Below, one piece after another: positions 54,938 to 63,392 of a stretch of DNA of 64,000 nt; the first letter of the stretch is position 1, and each line of letters opens with the position of its first letter. Under the pieces are notes generated by a model. That model was not told where the DNA came from. It ran no database searches and saw nothing but the letters and a program-made list of their open reading frames with translations. This DNA comes from Pyrinomonadaceae bacterium (GTDB lineage Bacteria; Acidobacteriota; Blastocatellia; Pyrinomonadales; Pyrinomonadaceae): NCBI GenBank assembly GCA_036277115.1, contig DASUNM010000023.1:930001-994000 (forward strand). Direction: 5' to 3'. Position numbers and translations under genes: made by a program.

Positions 54938-55795
54938 TTAATTAACGACATAGAAGTCGCCTTGCTTCACGGTGCGCGTCTTGCCGTCGGCCAGCTTCAC
55001 ATCAACCGTGCCGCCATTCACGCTGGTTACGCGCGCGTAAGCGAACGACTGGTTTTCGCTGTCCTGCTTCACGATCACAAAGTCATTCTGTTTTGGAGAC
55101 GCTGCGGGCGCTGGATAAGGCAGGACCTTGTCGAGAGTCAGCTGCGATTGCGGAAAGCTCGCCGGCCATTTGACCGTCGCTTTGCTCGGCGAGGCGCTGA
55201 CGACGTTGCCGATGTACCAGGTGTGATCGGTCCACTCGGCGACGACGCGTTGGCCTGCTTTCGGTTTGTAGGCGGCCGGCGGATGGGGACGACCTGTCTT
55301 CGCGGACTTCAGGAAAGCAACTTCCTGCGCGTAGGTCTTGAACTCTGCGGCCGCGGCTGAATTGATCTTAATAAGTTTCTCTGGCGGCACATTCAGACTG
55401 TCGCCGTTGGAAATCACTTGCACTTCGATGACGTCGCCGTTGACGCTCTTCACTTCTGCGCCCGGCCAGTAAGCATCTCGTTGATGGGCCACAACGATGT
55501 CGCCGGGCATCACCTCGGCTTTCGCGCCGGCTTTTGGCAGCGTGTACACATCCACCGCGTCTACGGTCTGCGGCGACTGGCCGTACATCACCTTGTAGCG
55601 CGTGCCGTCGATGCTTTGGACTTTTCCTTCGACGTAGCCTTGCCGCGAAAACTTGAAAACTGCGGTGTCGCCTACGGCAGGCTTGGCGGTGGTGGATTTT
55701 TCAGCGTCGGCGGTGGTGGTGCTGGTTTTGTTGCTGCCCGAACATGCCGCCATTAGCAATGAAACGAGGGCGAGAAATAGGGATAGTTTTTTCAC
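54938..55795 (-). CDS. Lipoprotein with four Tudor/SH3-like repeats
   Basis: The 285-residue lipoprotein has lipobox MAAC at about residue 18 and four similar beta segments of about 45 residues: VGDTAVFKFSRQGYVEGKVQ, PGDIVVAHQRDAYWPGAEVK, AGQRVVAEWTDHTWYIGNVV, and QNDFVIVKQDSENQSFAYAR. Each fits the pattern of a Tudor or Agenet-like strand pair with a conserved aromatic that reads a ligand. GTG 55795 is chosen because GGAGG lies six bases upstream, while ATG 55801 touches GGAGG directly. It is exported and anchored, with an unknown ligand. Confidence 0.82.
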   Translation of the reverse strand: MKKLSLFLALVSLLMAACSGSNKTSTTTADAEKSTTAKPAVGDTAVFKFSRQGYVEGKVQSIDGTRYKVMYGQSPQTVDAVDVYTLPKAGAKAEVMPGDIVVAHQRDAYWPGAEVKSVNGDVIEVQVISNGDSLNVPPEKLIKINSAAAAEFKTYAQEVAFLKSAKTGRPHPPAAYKPKAGQRVVAEWTDHTWYIGNVVSASPSKATVKWPASFPQSQLTLDKVLPYPAPAASPKQNDFVIVKQDSENQSFAYARVTSVNGGTVDVKLADGKTRTVKQGDFYVVN

Positions 55796-55900
55796 GATCA
55801 TCCTCCGTTAGTGCGAACTGAAGTTGAGAACTGCTGCACTATTCAAACGAGTATGGTGATGACCGCTGAAAAATTTCAGAAGAATTTTTTGGGGTGAATA

Positions 55901-55970
55901 ATCCACAGATTTCACAGATAGGAGAGTCAGTACCGGGAGCGGTACTGACTCATCTGTGTAATCTGTGGAT
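55901..55970. repeat. Nested hairpin: ATCTGTGG outer arms with GTCAGTACC inner palindrome
   Basis: The outer arms are ATCCACAGATTTCACAGAT (55901-55919) and ATCTGTGTAATCTGTGGAT (55952-55970). Inside, GAGTCAGTACCG and CGGTACTGACTC (55924-55951) form a 12-bp perfect stem with a GGAG loop, the shortest version of the palindromic family at 2808. It lies just before the stop of the anti-sigma gene and may act as its terminator. Confidence 0.85.
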
Positions 55971-55973
55971 AAG

Positions 55974-56927
55974 CTATTCCGGAAGCGCGCGGAAGTAATA
56001 GCGCCCGACGGATTCGAGCTGTCCATCGGCCTGGCGCGTTAGCTTCACTTGATAATCGTCGGGCTGGACCAAACGGGCAGGTAGGTCAAGGGTGATTTTC
56101 GTTTGGCCGTTTCGATGAGGTCTTAGGTTCTTTCTAACGGTCACGGTTTTGCCGTCGGCGTTGGCCAGCTCCGCTTGATATGTGCCAGGCGATGGATTCT
56201 CCAAAACCAAACTGAGACGCAGAATTGCACGTTCGCCGCGCGGTACCGCCACGCGCGTCATCTCGCCGGGCCCGCGCAAGGCGCCGGGCAATAAAACAAA
56301 ACTGGCCACCGCGACTGGTGGTTCGGATGGCGAAGGCTTTAACTGAGGCGGAGTCGGCGATGCGGTCGGCTGAACGTGCGCAACTGCCGGAGCCCGAGTG
56401 GCTGCCGGCGACGCCGCATTTACGGGTGGTTGATAGGCGACAGGTGTTTCGGTTTGCCGCGATTGCCGGGACAAGTACCAGGCACCAGCGAGCACCAGCA
56501 CCAGCAGCGCAAACGAGCCGGCGGCGGCCCAAGCCGGCCCAGGTTTCAAGGCGAAGAATTCACTAAACGCTTCGCGCCAGGATCGCCTGGCGGCCGGCTG
56601 CGGCACAGGTACAGCGGCTTCGGACTGCGCGGAATAATCGCGAAGCGCCCCAGTCAGCCGGACCTGCTCCCGCCGCGCGTCGGTTTTCAAGAAGCGCGTG
56701 TGGAAAACTCCTGCGGCTTGCGGGTCGAGTTCGCCCGCGACGTACTCGTCGACCAACTGAGCTTCGGCGAGCCGGACACGTTCTGCCACAGCGTCGTCTG
56801 TCAATAAACGCTGATCCAGCCGCAGTCTCTCATCCTCGCGCAGTTCGCCGAGTAAGTACGCCCGGAGCCTTTCGTCAGAAAGCTCCTCCGATCCGTCTGT
56901 CTCGAATTGTTTGAACCCGTCAGTCAT
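55974..56927 (-). CDS. Anti-sigma-factor-like membrane protein
   Basis: The 317-residue protein has a cytoplasmic N-terminus with helical segments (DERLRAYLLGELREDERLRL, DEYVAGELDPQAAGVFHTRF), one transmembrane helix at residues 131-152, a Pro/Ala-rich spacer and an external beta domain (LRLSLVLENPSPGTYQAELA and VKLTRQADGQLESVGRYYFR). This is the architecture of acidobacterial anti-sigma factors, though the usual zinc-binding HxxxCxxC is absent. It follows the ECF sigma gene on the same strand. Confidence 0.8.
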   Translation of the reverse strand: MTDGFKQFETDGSEELSDERLRAYLLGELREDERLRLDQRLLTDDAVAERVRLAEAQLVDEYVAGELDPQAAGVFHTRFLKTDARREQVRLTGALRDYSAQSEAAVPVPQPAARRSWREAFSEFFALKPGPAWAAAGSFALLVLVLAGAWYLSRQSRQTETPVAYQPPVNAASPAATRAPAVAHVQPTASPTPPQLKPSPSEPPVAVASFVLLPGALRGPGEMTRVAVPRGERAILRLSLVLENPSPGTYQAELANADGKTVTVRKNLRPHRNGQTKITLDLPARLVQPDDYQVKLTRQADGQLESVGRYYFRALPE

Positions 56928-56999
56928 CGTCGCTCCGCGCAGCACCCGATTCCGGCACGTGCTTCTTCATCTGCGTATGGTGTTCGTTAGTATTTCATT

Positions 57000-57590
57000 T
57001 CAAATCAAATTCGACCGCTCAACACAACGGTTGATGCATGGCTGTAACTTTTCCTTGAGACGCAGCACGCGCAGCCGCAGCGTGTTGATCGTGATTCCCA
57101 TTTCGCCGGCCATGATTTTGTGCAATTCGATTTTCGCCTGCTTCTCTTGCGAGTAGTACCGCAGAAGCAGATCGCGCGAGCCGGAGGGCAGCTTACTCAG
57201 GCACTGTTCCAAACAATGATGCACCAGCTCGCGTTCACCCGTGTCGTCGTCATTCAATGCAGCATTCTCAGGCGGCGCGGGTTTCTTCAAGTACTCGTGA
57301 TGCACGTTGTTGGCAACACCGAAAAAGTAAAGTGCTTTATCGCCTTTGTAGTTTGCTTCAATGTCCGCCACGCGCCGCGCCACCCGATCAATCGTTTCAT
57401 CAGCCAGTTCTTCAGGAACGGCACAGTTTCGCGCCGCAAAAATCGTAATCAGTCGCCAACGAATCTGTTCGTAGCGTTCACCCGCGCGCTCGCGATCGCG
57501 GTCCAGCCAGACCAGGAGGCGGTCGAGGTCTGCTTGTTCGAGTGTGCGGGTGGTGCGCCGCGCCGGCATGGCTGCGGAGACTATCGCCAA
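57000..57590 (-). CDS. ECF-type RNA polymerase sigma factor
   Basis: The 196-residue protein has a region 2-like part (LITIFAARNCAVPEELADET, FFGVANNVHHEYLKK) and a region 4-like part with LPSGSRDLLLRYYSQEKQAK and EMGITINTLRLRVLRLKEKL. The latter is the DNA-binding helix-turn-helix. It starts at TTG 57590 (overlapping the CHAT gene stop) or ATG 57569. It lies between the CHAT gene and the anti-sigma-like gene, so it may respond to the CHAT system. Confidence 0.9.
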   Translation of the reverse strand: MAIVSAAMPARRTTRTLEQADLDRLLVWLDRDRERAGERYEQIRWRLITIFAARNCAVPEELADETIDRVARRVADIEANYKGDKALYFFGVANNVHHEYLKKPAPPENAALNDDDTGERELVHHCLEQCLSKLPSGSRDLLLRYYSQEKQAKIELHKIMAGEMGITINTLRLRVLRLKEKLQPCINRCVERSNLI

Positions 57591-60500
57591 TCGCCTTGCA
57601 AAGTAAACGCGGCCCAGTAATACGGCGAGCGCCAGCGTGGCTGTGCGCGCATTTCGGCTTGCGCGGCGGACAAGGCTGCGGATGCAGGCATCTGTTTTTG
57701 CAGCAGGTTGCGATAGAAGAGCTTCATCAATTCAGTGGTCGCTTCGTCGTCCACTTTCCAAAGGCTGGCGATAACCCGCGGGGCGCCCGCGTACATGAAC
57801 CCGCGCGTCAGACCAATTAAGCCTTCGCCACGGACGTCTTTGCCGAGCGCAGTGCTGCAGGCACTCAAGACGACCAACTCGCTTGAGAGTCGCAGGTCGT
57901 AGATGTGGTTCAGTCTGAGAAAGCCATCCCGCCGATTCCCCAGTGCGTCATACATCGAAAGCACGATCCCGGAAAGCTGAGGCTGCTGCGAATTCACGAG
58001 AGCGTGCGTCGCAAAGTGCAGCACCCGATACTGATTCAACTCTCCCTTCGTTACGCGGTCGCGATTGGCATCGAAGTCAAACGCGCTGAACGTCGTGCCC
58101 GCGGGCGCCAGCGCGAGAATAAACCTCGCTTCTTCGCGCGCGCCCAATAACCGAGGCAGGCCGTTTCCGTAGAAGCCGATCTCCGTTTGAGTTCCGTTGG
58201 AAGTTGTTCTTCGAGATGGCGGAAGCCGCGGGTCGTCAGCCTCGAAAACCGGATCCGCGAATACGGCGACAGTTTTCGTGGGCGTTGGCCGGCCGCTGTG
58301 CGCACGTCGCAGCTGACTCAATACGCCGATTGATGGCAGAAAAGCAATTTCGCGGGCGCCTGATCTGCCGGCCAATCGTGGCTCGTTGAGCAGCGCCGCG
58401 AATGGCACGTATTGCAACGCGCCATCCGCAACAATCAACACGCGTTTACCGGCAAGCGACGATTCAATCGGCCCGAGCAGAAGTCCCCTTAGCTTTTCGC
58501 CGAGCGTTTCCAGTTGCTTGTCTGCCGTTTCAACCCGTGCGCGCCGCTGTCCGGGCGACTCAGGTTTTACGAGTTGATTGCGCGCTGTTAACGACTGGTA
58601 GAATTGCTGCGCGAGTTTTTCAATTTCAGCCCGGCCCGCAAGCTCGTGGCTCTGCAGTCCGTTTGCTGTAATTAGCCAAACGTAACTCCGCTCGTCACTC
58701 AGCTTGTATTCAAGCAGCACTGTGTCCGCTTCGAGCAGCTTCTGCGTCTCAGCAATCGGATCAGAACTGGCGCTCACCAACTCGGCATAACGCGGATTGC
58801 TTTCTCTGATCCGCGCTTGCAGCGTTTCGAGTTCAAGCGTCAAACCATTCAGCTCTTGTCCCAGAACCTTAGCCAGTTCGGCTTTCTTTGGATCGCTAAA
58901 AGCTGTTTGCTGCTGATCGCTTTTGCCGTTGATCAGTTCGGTCAGCTCTTTTTCACGCGCCAGCAATTGTGGATCAGCGTCGCGCCGCAGGTCGGCCTTC
59001 GCCTCGTGCAACAAATCCAGAAGGCTGCGCGCACGTGCCTGCTCGCTCGCCTCAAGTGCGCGGACCGCAAAATCCTTTCCCGGATGGGCGCGGTGTTCTT
59101 CCATGAGCAGATCGATGTACAGCTCGTAGTACTGTTGCACCGTCGCCAGGTAAGTCGAACGCAAGTCCGTGCTGCCGAGTTTTCCGCGAATCGTTTCCGC
59201 AATTGCGAGTGCCGTCGTGATGTTTTTCCGCGCGTCCTCTGTTCGTCCTGTCTTTCGCTGCACCATCGCGAGGCGATGCAGCGTCATCGCTTCGCCATTC
59301 CGATTTTCGGTTTCGCGAAAAAGCCTAAGCGCTTGATCGAAGTAGTCGAGCGCTTTTGTGAAATCTTCGAACTCGTAGTGGGCCAGCGCAAGATTGTGCA
59401 GCGTCAGGGCCTGGTCGGGTTTAGCTCCCGCGTTACGATGGATCACCAACGCGATCTCGAAGATGGCCATTGCTTCCGGAGTGCGACCTTCAGAGTTCGC
59501 GAGCAAACCGAGGCGCGCAAGCGTCGCTGCCTCGGCCAGCGGGTTCCTGGTTTCCCGTTGGAGACTTAGCGCCTGCTCCAAATGGAGCCGTGCCGATCGG
59601 GTGTCACCCTCCGTTTGAAACAGTTCGCCGAGATGCCTCAGAGCGGTTGCCTCTTCCAGCTTATTCTGCGATTTCCGCGCGAGCCCCAGCGCCTCTTTGA
59701 AAAATTCACGCGCGCGCGCGCCTTCGCCGAGCGTTACGTATAACGCTCCGGATGAATTCAACATGCGAATCAGGCCGATAGTCTGGCCGCGCTGTCGATA
59801 AATTGCGGCACTCTTCGCGTAATAATCCAGCGCCTTCTGCGGCTCGGCGAGCTTTGCGTACGCCGCGCCGAGAAAATTGTAGGCCCGCGCTTCGCAGTCT
59901 CTTTCTTCAAGCGACGCGCACAAAGGCGCCGCCGGCTCGTAATAAGAAATCGCCCTTCGCGCTTCACCGAGTTCGGAATAAACGAGCCCCAGGTAGACGA
60001 GAGCGGTGGCGATTCCATGGGGCCGATTGAGGGCACGAAAAATGGCGAGGGCCTGGTTTTGATAATCGGCGGCGGTTTTCAATTGGCCGATGCCGCGATA
60101 GGCTTCGCCGATGTTGCTCAACAGATAACCGAGCAGGTTCTTCGATCCCAACGCGCGGTAAAGTTTCTCAGCGCGCTCGAACTGTTCGAGCGCCGTAGCG
60201 AAGTCTCCTTTTTGAAAGTGAATGTTTGCGGTCTCGTGGTAGGCGAGAGCTTCGCCTTCCTTGTCCCCGGTGCCGCGGTGGATCTCAGCGGATTTGTGAA
60301 GCAGCGGAAGTGCGGCATTGAAGTCACCGAGAAAGACATTCATGCTCCCGATACTCTTCAGCGCGAGTGCCTCGCCGCGACGGTCGTGCAGTCGCTGCCA
60401 AAACTCCAGCGCGCGCAAATAAAACTGCCTGGCCCGCACGTAATCACTCTGTGTCTCGTAAACACGTCCGGTGTACTGCAAAGCCATTGCCTGGCCGCTA

Positions 60501-61075
60501 ACATCGTTCAGTTGATGGTAGAGCTGACGCGCCTTCTCGTATTCCGCCAGCGCCTTTCGATTGCGGTCGGGCGATGGTCGCGAGCGAAGCGAATTGCCGG
60601 TACTGATATGACCACGAGCGGTAACGCGAATGCGGTCATCGCGCGTGACCGCTCGCGCCAGCACCAAAACAATTTCGTAAGAGCCTCCAACTTCTTCGGC
60701 CCGCGCCGTGACACGCACGAAGTAGTCGCCTGCGGTCTCCGCCTCGAATTCGATCTCCTGCGCCCCCACGCGTCCCAAAGAGTCATCCACGATTACTAGT
60801 CGCTTTTGTTGTGCGTCAAACGCCTGGACCGAAACATCGACGCCTTTTTGCAGCACAGTCACCTTAATCAGATGGCGCGCCGGCGCGTCCAACCGGAACG
60901 TGTGGGCTTCGCCGCCTGTCAGCGTGCGAGTAACTGGCTCATTGATCCGCAGGATGGGGAATTCGTTGGTTGGCTGCGCGTTCGCGCAAGGTGATGACGC
61001 ACTGAAAGCAGAGAGCGCTATCAATAGGAAGGCTACCGGACTTCTCCTGGCGGTTAAACTCATCTCACAAACCAA
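57581..61075 (-). CDS. TPR-CHAT protease
   Basis: The 1164-residue protein has a signal peptide ending CANAQ, a beta-rich region (residues 40-150), about 12-14 TPR units (residues 175-690, for example YNFLGAAYAKLAEPQKALDY and QALTLHNLALAHYEFEDFTK) and a C-terminal CHAT domain (about residues 850-1164). Catalytic residues are His1024 in HFATHA and Cys1073 in LSACSTALG, typical of caspase-like CHAT proteases. With a signal peptide the TPR-CHAT part is probably periplasmic. It is followed by a sigma factor gene that overlaps its stop. Confidence 0.93.
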   Translation of the reverse strand: MVCEMSLTARRSPVAFLLIALSAFSASSPCANAQPTNEFPILRINEPVTRTLTGGEAHTFRLDAPARHLIKVTVLQKGVDVSVQAFDAQQKRLVIVDDSLGRVGAQEIEFEAETAGDYFVRVTARAEEVGGSYEIVLVLARAVTRDDRIRVTARGHISTGNSLRSRPSPDRNRKALAEYEKARQLYHQLNDVSGQAMALQYTGRVYETQSDYVRARQFYLRALEFWQRLHDRRGEALALKSIGSMNVFLGDFNAALPLLHKSAEIHRGTGDKEGEALAYHETANIHFQKGDFATALEQFERAEKLYRALGSKNLLGYLLSNIGEAYRGIGQLKTAADYQNQALAIFRALNRPHGIATALVYLGLVYSELGEARRAISYYEPAAPLCASLEERDCEARAYNFLGAAYAKLAEPQKALDYYAKSAAIYRQRGQTIGLIRMLNSSGALYVTLGEGARAREFFKEALGLARKSQNKLEEATALRHLGELFQTEGDTRSARLHLEQALSLQRETRNPLAEAATLARLGLLANSEGRTPEAMAIFEIALVIHRNAGAKPDQALTLHNLALAHYEFEDFTKALDYFDQALRLFRETENRNGEAMTLHRLAMVQRKTGRTEDARKNITTALAIAETIRGKLGSTDLRSTYLATVQQYYELYIDLLMEEHRAHPGKDFAVRALEASEQARARSLLDLLHEAKADLRRDADPQLLAREKELTELINGKSDQQQTAFSDPKKAELAKVLGQELNGLTLELETLQARIRESNPRYAELVSASSDPIAETQKLLEADTVLLEYKLSDERSYVWLITANGLQSHELAGRAEIEKLAQQFYQSLTARNQLVKPESPGQRRARVETADKQLETLGEKLRGLLLGPIESSLAGKRVLIVADGALQYVPFAALLNEPRLAGRSGAREIAFLPSIGVLSQLRRAHSGRPTPTKTVAVFADPVFEADDPRLPPSRRTTSNGTQTEIGFYGNGLPRLLGAREEARFILALAPAGTTFSAFDFDANRDRVTKGELNQYRVLHFATHALVNSQQPQLSGIVLSMYDALGNRRDGFLRLNHIYDLRLSSELVVLSACSTALGKDVRGEGLIGLTRGFMYAGAPRVIASLWKVDDEATTELMKLFYRNLLQKQMPASAALSAAQAEMRAQPRWRSPYYWAAFTLQGDWR

Positions 61076-61136
61076 CCAGCTGAGAATCCTAGCGCAAAAC
61101 GTCCGTACTCTCGACGTTTTCCCTGCTTTCCGGGAT

Positions 61137-62393
61137 TTAGACCAACTTCCGCGGAGTCAGCTTCAACTCGATGGTCTTGTCACCGCGGCGCACTGTGATT
61201 AGATAACTTCCAGGACGCTCGAACATTTCACCCAGCGCGGTAATACTAAGATCGGCTGCGTGCTTGCCGTTAACCTTCAAAATTTGATCGTCTTTAAGCA
61301 GTCCGGCCTCCGACGCCGGTGAATTTTCAAGCACGTCGAGAACGCGAAGGATGGAAAAACCTGCGCCTTCAGCAGTGAGGGCCATCCCACTCTGCGCCTG
61401 GTCGAAAGGGTCCTGGAAAGTCGACGCCGGTTCGAAAATTATTCGGTGCCGTTCGTAATCGAGAAAGAGCTTGAACTTACTCGCGATGCGCTGACCAATA
61501 TTTCCGGCGAGCGAGGCATTGGCGAAAGCGCCGGCTTTGTCCTGCGACAACAGAGCGGTGGGGCCCGCGATTTTGAACTTGCCAATCTTCAGTTCTGAGA
61601 CGCGGGTCATGCGAGCCTGGACGTCGCCGCCTGCGCCCCCGACACCAATTGCTCGAATCGTGTGATGATTCGCTTCGAGCAGGCGGTGTTCTTTGACCAA
61701 CGGAGTATGTAAAGCGAGCGCGCCGCTGGACCCCAGATCGAACACAAACCTCCCCTTGATCGGTTGGCCGCCGCGCGGGGTCACCTCAGCATCGATGAGT
61801 GGATGTCCCTGACTGTTGAATTGAACCGGTATGCTCTCACCGTTGCCTGAATAAACGAACCCGTCTTTAGCGTGCAACCTGAGAACGTGCGCCTGGTAAT
61901 CAACTTCGATCACAAACTGTTTGATGAAGTCACTGCCGATGATCCCATCGAAGTCGTGTCCGAATCGCGCGGCGAGGCGGCCCAGCGGAATGGCCAGCGC
62001 GACCGGCTGGGAAAACTCTTCGAAGCCTTGCAGTTTCCATGTCGCGCCGCGGACATACGATCCGAGGAGCGTGTCGCTGCCGGCGCCGCCAATGCGAAGC
62101 TGCCCATGAAGATCCAGGCCGAGTTCCCTGGCGCGGGCAATGTCGACTATGCCGACCTTGTCACCGGTATCAAAAACAAATGAGAGCGGCCGCGAATTAT
62201 TTATCTTGACCGGAACTACGATGTGCCTGGTCACGAGCTTGAAAGGGATCGTGACGATCGGCTTGGGAGCCGAAGCCTCAGGCGCACGCCGCCCCCGCGA
62301 CGAAAGAACTGCCTGCTCCGAAAACGGCGAGACGACCGCCGCGAGCGTTACCATCAATGCGAATAGAAGAGTGATAAGACGATTTCGCTTCAC
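61137..62393 (-). CDS. Retropepsin-like aspartic protease with PDZ domain
   Basis: The 418-residue protein has a signal or anchor segment (residues 7-22), two aspartyl-protease-like lobes with the DTG-type site FDTGDKVGIV (about residue 74) and a second site FDLGSSGALAL (DLG instead of DTG), and a PDZ domain near the end (VLDVLENSPASEAGLLKDDQ then ILKVNGKHAADLS). The family is usually retropepsin-like and acts on envelope proteins. The second site is unusual. It is upstream of the CHAT operon on the same strand. Confidence 0.9.
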   Translation of the reverse strand: MKRNRLITLLFALMVTLAAVVSPFSEQAVLSSRGRRAPEASAPKPIVTIPFKLVTRHIVVPVKINNSRPLSFVFDTGDKVGIVDIARARELGLDLHGQLRIGGAGSDTLLGSYVRGATWKLQGFEEFSQPVALAIPLGRLAARFGHDFDGIIGSDFIKQFVIEVDYQAHVLRLHAKDGFVYSGNGESIPVQFNSQGHPLIDAEVTPRGGQPIKGRFVFDLGSSGALALHTPLVKEHRLLEANHHTIRAIGVGGAGGDVQARMTRVSELKIGKFKIAGPTALLSQDKAGAFANASLAGNIGQRIASKFKLFLDYERHRIIFEPASTFQDPFDQAQSGMALTAEGAGFSILRVLDVLENSPASEAGLLKDDQILKVNGKHAADLSITALGEMFERPGSYLITVRRGDKTIELKLTPRKLV

Positions 62394-62733
62394 GTTTTTC
62401 TCCCGAGACTGCGGTAAACGATGAATGAACGCTGCTCGCGCCTGGCGGGTTGCACAATTAACCTTATTTCCCGCCCTCCGGAATTTGTGCTTGCGGGACG
62501 GGCTCGGAGACCGCGGTCTGGCCGCTTATCGGCGCTATCCTCGACCCCCTCGAAAGCCCAGTGATTCCCGCCAGAGAGAGACATGAGTCGGCAATTAATG
62601 AGGCCGTTAGGTCGGCTTGCAAAAAAGTTGCATTACTAGCCATTTCGGAATAAGCTGGCCCTGCTCGCACTCAGAACTCCGGGACTCACACTGGGACGCT
62701 CACGATGGGGACGCGGCATCAAAGGAGATAAGC
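62394..62733. other. Gap between the aspartic protease and GH25 genes
   Basis: No gene is supported. The gap is divergent, holds the ribosome binding site of the GH25 gene (AAAGGAGATAAGC) and possible promoters for both genes, but no boxes are certain. Confidence 0.5.
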
Positions 62734-63378
62734 ATGCCAATCAATGTCGTTATCGACATCTCGCATCACAATGGGAATGTCGATCTGAAGAAAGCCAAAG
62801 CAGCCGGTGTCCTGGGTGTCATCCACAAAGCGACTCAGGGAGTGGGGATGTTCGATAACCGGTATCAAACCAATCGTCAGCAAGCTCAGGCTGCCGGACT
62901 GTTGTGGGGCGCCTATCACTTCGGCACGAAAGCCAACGGTGCAGCGCAGGCTGATTTCTTCCTGAGCAAGGCCGACGCCGACAACCAGACGCTGCTGATA
63001 CTGGACTACGAACCTAACGGCAATTCCACCATGACGCTCGATCAAGCGCGCGCATTTGTGGCGCGCGTGAAAGCAGTCAGCGGCAGATTTCCCGGCCTCT
63101 ACTCAGGCAACTTGATCAAAGAACAATTGGGCGGGCAGCCTGTGGATCCGATTTTGTCGCAGTGCTTTCTTTGGCTCGCTCAGTATGCCAACCAAACAAC
63201 CAACATTCCGGCCACCTGGCCCAGCTGGACGCTGTGGCAATACACCGACGGAGTAGCGGGGCCCGGTCCGCATTCAGTCGACGGCATTGGCCCATGTGAC
63301 CGCAATCAATTCAACGGCACGGTCGAGCAATTACAACAACTCTGGGGTGTTGCGGCTGACGCCGCCGGCAGCAACTAA
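62734..63378 (+). CDS. GH25 family lysozyme-like protein
   Basis: The 214-residue protein begins INVVIDISHHNGNVDLKKAK and shows the GH25 catalytic motif DYE in LILDYEPNGNST, plus GLYSGNLIKEQLGG and PSWTLWQYTDGVAGPGP. The family cleaves peptidoglycan between N-acetylmuramic acid and N-acetylglucosamine. No signal peptide is present, so it may be a cytoplasmic or phage-type enzyme, or secreted by another route. AAAGGAGA precedes ATG 62734. Confidence 0.93.
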   Translation: MPINVVIDISHHNGNVDLKKAKAAGVLGVIHKATQGVGMFDNRYQTNRQQAQAAGLLWGAYHFGTKANGAAQADFFLSKADADNQTLLILDYEPNGNSTMTLDQARAFVARVKAVSGRFPGLYSGNLIKEQLGGQPVDPILSQCFLWLAQYANQTTNIPATWPSWTLWQYTDGVAGPGPHSVDGIGPCDRNQFNGTVEQLQQLWGVAADAAGSN

Positions 63379-63392
63379 AACAGAGAAGTCTC

